Shown here piece by piece: positions 60,411-64,000 of a DNA stretch of 64,000 bases. The DNA is from Sphingobium naphthae (lineage in GTDB: Bacteria; Pseudomonadota; Alphaproteobacteria; Sphingomonadales; Sphingomonadaceae), in the NCBI RefSeq assembly GCF_020782235.1, contig NZ_JAJGNO010000004.1:186001-250000 (forward strand), given 5' to 3'. The number at the start of each line of letters is the position of its first letter. Position 1 is the first letter of the stretch. Below the pieces are notes generated by a model. It was not told the origin of the DNA. It ran no database searches and was given only the letters and a program-made list of their open reading frames with translations. Position numbers and translations under genes: made by a program.

Positions 60411-60977
60411 TCAACCCACAAGAATGGCAGTGTCGGAAGTGAATGCGAACTCGGGCACTTCCAGATTCTTGGGGGCAGGCCCCTTACGGATGCGGGCGGC
60501 CGTGTCGTAGGACGAACCGTGGCAGGGGCAGAAATAGCCGCCATATTCGCCCTTATTCTCGCCTTCGCCGGCGCCCAGCGGCACGCAGCCCAGATGGGTG
60601 CACACGCCCATCGTCACCAGCCACTGCTTCTTGCCGTCGACGGTGCGTTCCTCCAGCGTCTGCGGATCGCGCAGCGTGGACGGATCGACCTTGTCGGCTT
60701 CGGCGATTTCCTTGGGCGTCAGGTGCCGCACGAACAGCGGCTGCGACCGGAAGGTGGTCTTGATCGCCTGCCCCGGCTGGATGGCCGACAAGTCGACCTC
60801 GGTCGAGGCGAGCGCCAGCACGTCGGCGCTGGGGTTCATCTGGTCGATCAGCGGCACGACCACGGCGACCGCGCCGATGCCTGCGAAGCTGACTGCAGCG
60901 ATATTGATGAAATCGCGGCGGCGTACCTCTTCTCCGCCGGATAGAGTTTGTCCGTCAGAATGCTCTACGCTCGCCAT
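60411..60977 (-). CDS. petA: Rieske iron-sulfur subunit of the bc1 complex
   Basis: The 188-residue protein begins with [20 protein letters not shown], a Tat-type anchor. The [2Fe-2S] motifs are CTHLGC (C126, H128, C131) and CPCHGSSYD (C150, C152, H153). It heads the petABC operon, whose genes are spaced 12 and 16 bases apart. Confidence 0.96.
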   Translation of the reverse strand: MASVEHSDGQTLSGGEEVRRRDFINIAAVSFAGIGAVAVVVPLIDQMNPSADVLALASTEVDLSAIQPGQAIKTTFRSQPLFVRHLTPKEIAEADKVDPSTLRDPQTLEERTVDGKKQWLVTMGVCTHLGCVPLGAGEGENKGEYGGYFCPCHGSSYDTAARIRKGPAPKNLEVPEFAFTSDTAILVG

Positions 60978-61182
60978 GCACCTCTACCCTTGCAAGACTT
61001 CCCTGTCACACCGCATGCCGTTACCGGCGCTGTTTATCAAGGGATTTGGGTTGTCAGCCATGGCTGCCCCCGCCTTCCCCCCGGCGTGGCTCGCGGGCCT
61101 GATAACCGGATCGCGCGCGCTTTGCCAACCGCAATCTTACTTGGCCTGTTACAAAAGCTTGCGCTGCTCTATGGCGCGGAAC

Positions 61183-61641
61183 ATGCGTATCGCCCTCTAT
61201 CAACCCGAGATTGCCGGCAATGTCGGCGCGATCCTGCGCCTTGCCGCCTGTTTCGCCGTGCCCGTCGATATCATCATGCCCACCGGATTCGCCTTTTCCG
61301 ATGCGCGGCTGCGGCGCGCGGCGATGGACTATGGCGACGCGGCCGAAGTGACGCGCCACGCCAATTTCGAGGCATTCGACGCCGCACGGCGGGCGCAGGG
61401 CCGGCGCCTGCTGCTGATGAGCGCCCATGCCTCGCAACGGCTGCCCGATGTCGCCTTCCACCGCGACGACGTGCTGCTGATGGGGTCGGAAAGCGCGGGC
61501 GTGCCCGACAGCGTGCGCGACCTGGCCGACATTCGCGTGCGCATCCCCATGGCCCCGGGGTTCCGATCGCTCAACATCGCCGTATCGACCGGCATCGCCG
61601 TTGCCGAAGCGCTGCGCCAGACTGAAGGGTTTCCCGCATGA
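61183..61641 (+). CDS. trmL: tRNA (cytidine(34)-2'-O)-methyltransferase
   Basis: The 152-residue SPOUT enzyme has RIALYQPEIAGNVGAILRL, LLMGSESAGVPDSV and the knot-forming IPMAPGFRSLNIAVSTGIAV. It methylates the wobble base of tRNA-Leu. The ATG at 61171 is an alternative start. Its last four bases overlap hemF. Confidence 0.92.
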   Translation: MRIALYQPEIAGNVGAILRLAACFAVPVDIIMPTGFAFSDARLRRAAMDYGDAAEVTRHANFEAFDAARRAQGRRLLLMSAHASQRLPDVAFHRDDVLLMGSESAGVPDSVRDLADIRVRIPMAPGFRSLNIAVSTGIAVAEALRQTEGFPA

Positions 61642-62522
61642 CCAATCCTGTTCCGACCGTCCCCTTCCCGCTCGACCCGCGCCAGCAGGCGGCGCGCAGC
61701 TGGTTCGAATCGCTTCGGGACCGCATCTGCGCCGAATTCGAGGCGATCGAGCGGGAGGCGGGCAGCGACGCCGCCTTCCAGTTCACCGCCTGGGACCGCG
61801 AAGCCGAAGGGCAGGCCCCCGGCGAAGGCGGGGGCGGCGTGCGCGGCGTGATGAAGGGCAAGATCTTCGAGAAGGTCGGCGTCAACGTCTCCACCGTCGG
61901 CGGCGCCTTCGCCCCCGGCTTCGCCCAGACCATCCATGGCGCGGCCGAGGACCCGAGCTTCTTTGCCACCGGCATCAGCCTGGTCGCGCATATGGCCAAC
62001 CCGCATGTGCCCGCCGTCCATATGAACACGCGCTATCTGGTGACGACGAAAAGCTGGTTCGGCGGCGGCGCGGACCTCAATCCGCCGCTCCCGCGCGCGG
62101 AGGATACGGCGCAGTTCCACGCGGTGCTGAAGGCCGCGTGCGACGCGCATGATCCCGAATATTATGCCCGCTTCAGCCAGTGGGCAGAGGAATATTTCTT
62201 CATCCCCCACCGCAATGTCGCGCGCGGGGTCGGCGGCATTTTCTACGATCATCTGGAATGCCCGGACGATGCGGCCTTCGCCGCCAATTTCGCCTTCACG
62301 CGCGCGGTGGGCGACGCGTTTCTGGAAGCTTTTCCGCCGATCGTGCGGCGGCGCATGGCCGATCCCTGGACCGACGCCGACTATCGCACCATGCTGGAAT
62401 GGCGCGGTCGCTATGCCGAATTCAACCTGGTCCATGATCGCGGCACGCTGTTCGGCCTCAGGACCGGCGGCAATATCGACGCGATCCTGATGAGCCTGCC
62501 GCCCATGGCGAGCTGGAGCTGA
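61638..62522 (+). CDS. hemF: aerobic coproporphyrinogen III oxidase
   Basis: The 294-residue enzyme shows EKVGVNVSTVGGAF, HMNTRYLVTTKSWFGGGADL and FFIPHRNVARGVGGIFYD, diagnostic for HemF. It uses O2 to convert coproporphyrinogen III to protoporphyrinogen IX in haem synthesis, fitting an aerobe with a bc1 complex. The start overlaps trmL (ATGA). Confidence 0.96.
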   Translation: MTNPVPTVPFPLDPRQQAARSWFESLRDRICAEFEAIEREAGSDAAFQFTAWDREAEGQAPGEGGGGVRGVMKGKIFEKVGVNVSTVGGAFAPGFAQTIHGAAEDPSFFATGISLVAHMANPHVPAVHMNTRYLVTTKSWFGGGADLNPPLPRAEDTAQFHAVLKAACDAHDPEYYARFSQWAEEYFFIPHRNVARGVGGIFYDHLECPDDAAFAANFAFTRAVGDAFLEAFPPIVRRRMADPWTDADYRTMLEWRGRYAEFNLVHDRGTLFGLRTGGNIDAILMSLPPMASWS

Positions 62523-62526
62523 GACG

Positions 62527-63126
62527 GTGCCGCTGACCCCGGTCGATCCGAGCATGGTGGCGACGGTGGTCACCCATCTGGAAATGCGCGCGCGACCCCG
62601 CCCCGCGCCAATCCCGCCCGCGCCGTTGCGGCTGGTGCGGTGGAAAGCACCGGACGCAGACGCCTATCGCGTCCTGTTCCGCCGCGTCGGCGCGCCCTGG
62701 CTGTGGTTTTCGCGGCTGGTGATGCGCGATTCGGAATTGCTGGCGATCATCGGCGACCCGGCCGTGGAGGTCTATGCCGTCACCGATCCGCGCGGCGCGG
62801 AAATCGGACTGCTGGAGCTGGATTTCCGCACCCTGCCCGATTGCGAACTGAGCTTCTTCGGCCTTGTCCCCACGCTGACCGGACAGGGCTTTGGCCGCTG
62901 GCTGATGGCGAACGCCCTCTCGCTCGCCTGGCGCAAGGGAGTCGAGCGGCTGCGCGTCCACACCTGCACGCTGGACAGCCCGGCGGCGCTCGGCTTCTAC
63001 ATCCGATCAGGCTTCACGCCCTTCGCGCGGGAAGTCGAGACCTTCGCCGATCCGCGCATCGCCGGCATCCTGCCGCGCGACGCCGCGCCGCACGTGCCGC
63101 TGCTCGATCAGTCCGCCGACGCCTGA
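62527..63126 (+). CDS. GNAT-family N-acetyltransferase
   Basis: The 199-residue protein starts with GTG behind GGAG. The acetyl-CoA-binding part has LSFFGLVPTLTGQGFGRWLM and the late LDSPAALGFYIRSGFTPF of GNAT enzymes. The acceptor is unknown. It is close behind hemF; the coding frame overlaps the convergent membrane gene by 19 bases. Confidence 0.85.
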   Translation: MPLTPVDPSMVATVVTHLEMRARPRPAPIPPAPLRLVRWKAPDADAYRVLFRRVGAPWLWFSRLVMRDSELLAIIGDPAVEVYAVTDPRGAEIGLLELDFRTLPDCELSFFGLVPTLTGQGFGRWLMANALSLAWRKGVERLRVHTCTLDSPAALGFYIRSGFTPFAREVETFADPRIAGILPRDAAPHVPLLDQSADA

Positions 63127-63902
63127 CGATAGAGGCGCGCGAGCATCACCAGCAGATAGACCTGGATCACCGCCGATACCGCGGCGCCTGCGATCCCGCC
63201 CGCCAGCCGCGCGCCTTCCGGCCCGGCGAGCAGCCCGCCCAGCAGCCCGACGATCACCTGCGCCGCCGTGCCCACCAGCGTCGACAGCAGCATCACGATC
63301 AGCAGGAAGCCCAGCAGCCGCCAGAAATGGCCGCGCGTCAGCGACCAGGCGCGCCGCAGCGATTCGATCACGCCCGCCCGGGTGTCGATGACGACGGGAT
63401 TGAGCAGCACCAGCCGCACGCTGACGAAGAAGATGATCACCACCGCCGCCGTGCCGAGCAGCAGCCCCATCACCGCCGCCGCCTGTTGTGACGCAAGCGA
63501 GAAGACCGCGCCCAGGAGCGCGATCAGGACAACGAAAGCGACAATGGCGGCGACCACGAGCAGCGCCGTCCCGATCAGCACCGGCAGCCGCGCGAAGCTG
63601 AGCCGCAGCGCTTCGCCGACGCTGATCCCCGGCCGCAGCGCGAGCGCGAACAGCGCCAGCGATCCGAACCAGATGATGACGATGCCCAGCAGCATCGCGA
63701 GCGCGAAACCCGGCGGCATGACGGGTATGGCGTCCACCTTGGGCTGGGCGAACCAGGCCTGCAGCTCGGGCGGCGTCATTTCCTGGACGATGAGGCCGGG
63801 CAGCGCCACGAACAGCAGGGCCACGGGGAAGAGCAGCGCCGCTTCGCGGGTGATGAAGGCCACCGCTTCCTCCCACGCCTTGCCGATGGAGATATTCGCC
63901 AT
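63108..63902 (-). CDS. polytopic membrane protein of unknown function
   Basis: The 264-residue protein has about six membrane helices. Features such as FITREAALLFPVALLFVALP at the N-terminus and VRLVLLNPVVIDTRAGVIES with the following SLTRGHFWRLLGF resemble the membrane domain of YciC/glycerophosphodiester-phosphodiesterase-type proteins. The ATG at 63902 is close to the window edge. No enzymatic motif is seen. Confidence 0.7.
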   Translation of the reverse strand: MANISIGKAWEEAVAFITREAALLFPVALLFVALPGLIVQEMTPPELQAWFAQPKVDAIPVMPPGFALAMLLGIVIIWFGSLALFALALRPGISVGEALRLSFARLPVLIGTALLVVAAIVAFVVLIALLGAVFSLASQQAAAVMGLLLGTAAVVIIFFVSVRLVLLNPVVIDTRAGVIESLRRAWSLTRGHFWRLLGFLLIVMLLSTLVGTAAQVIVGLLGGLLAGPEGARLAGGIAGAAVSAVIQVYLLVMLARLYRQASAD

Positions 63903-64000
63903 ATCTAAGCTGCCTGCCTCATGAGGGGGAATATGCGGCTGGAGACTTGATCGCTCGCCCGCCTCAAGTCAAGGAAGCGCCATGGTCCACCCCCTCCCCT

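Noticed and set aside
59052..60944. A 630-codon open frame opposite petABC
   Set aside because: It is antisense to the intact bc1 operon with an Arg/Asp/Glu/His-biased composition and no domain.
63981..64000. Start of a further rightward gene at the window edge
   Set aside because: An ATG follows a GGAAG, but only 20 bases are visible, too few to support a gene.

Overview
This is a GC-rich, densely packed bacterial chromosome segment. It most likely comes from a sphingomonad (order Sphingomonadales, Sphingobium/Sphingomonas-like). That assignment is inference from gene content and style: a petABC cytochrome bc1 operon, a CpdR-type response regulator, a fused ThiS-ThiG, split accB/accC, aerobic HemF, KpsS/KpsC capsule genes and REP-like palindromes. 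No rRNA is present to confirm it.

Left host arm (1-13419). Two TPM-domain membrane proteins and a Nudix hydrolase come first, then a DUF6456-like gene divergent from a HTH/S24-like regulator. A GT4 glycosyltransferase converges on a molybdopterin oxidoreductase that lacks its C-terminal domain. A modA / modB-modC molybdate importer follows, split by an oppositely oriented HAD phosphatase. A polysaccharide block then holds a possible carbohydrate-related protein with a probable CTG start, RfbB, and a 753-aa GT2+GT4+DUF4214 fusion.

Integrated element (13450-29237). A complete tRNA-Gln(CUG) gene (13420-13493) and an exact 44-bp copy of its 3' part (29194-29237) bracket about 15.7 kb of foreign DNA. 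The leftward genes encode an excisionase-like HTH protein, three consecutive Tat-signal exported proteins flanked by two small related proteins, an AlpA-like regulator, a CHC2/Toprim primase, a RepA-like helicase, a DUF5681-type protein, a serine recombinase, a large terminase, and a podovirus-like set of internal virion proteins whose last member is cut short. The rightward genes encode a MerR-like protein, a tyrosine integrase and a membrane-protein cargo gene. I find no portal, capsid, tail or lysis gene. It is either a heavily deleted prophage or a phage-satellite-like element that replicates itself and carries its own terminase. Repeated TGGCACAT sites near both ends and a recurrent TTGAATCGA(C) motif are element-specific signals.

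Right host arm (29238-64000). A sterol-desaturase family hydroxylase is followed by KpsS/KpsC and another GT4, a HIT protein, CoA-transferase subunits A and B separated by an acid phosphatase gene whose signal-peptide region carries a REP doublet, ThiS-ThiG, AroQ, AccB-AccC, ArsC-like, a YdeP-type molybdoenzyme, a ParA-like ATPase, a fatty acyl-AMP ligase, RecX, TerC, FBPase, an SGNH acyltransferase, an N-formylglutamate amidohydrolase, CpdR, DctA, tRNA-Val(GAC), an MTA/SAH-nucleosidase-like protein, an EEP-family lipoprotein, Apt, the petA-petB-petC operon (read leftward), TrmL, HemF, a GNAT protein and a polytopic membrane protein.

The parts fit a free-living aerobe that makes exopolysaccharide or capsule (three GT genes, RfbB, KpsS/KpsC, an O-acyltransferase), uses molybdoenzymes (mod genes plus two Mo proteins) and respires through a bc1 complex. 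The tRNA-Gln element is the clearly foreign part of the window.
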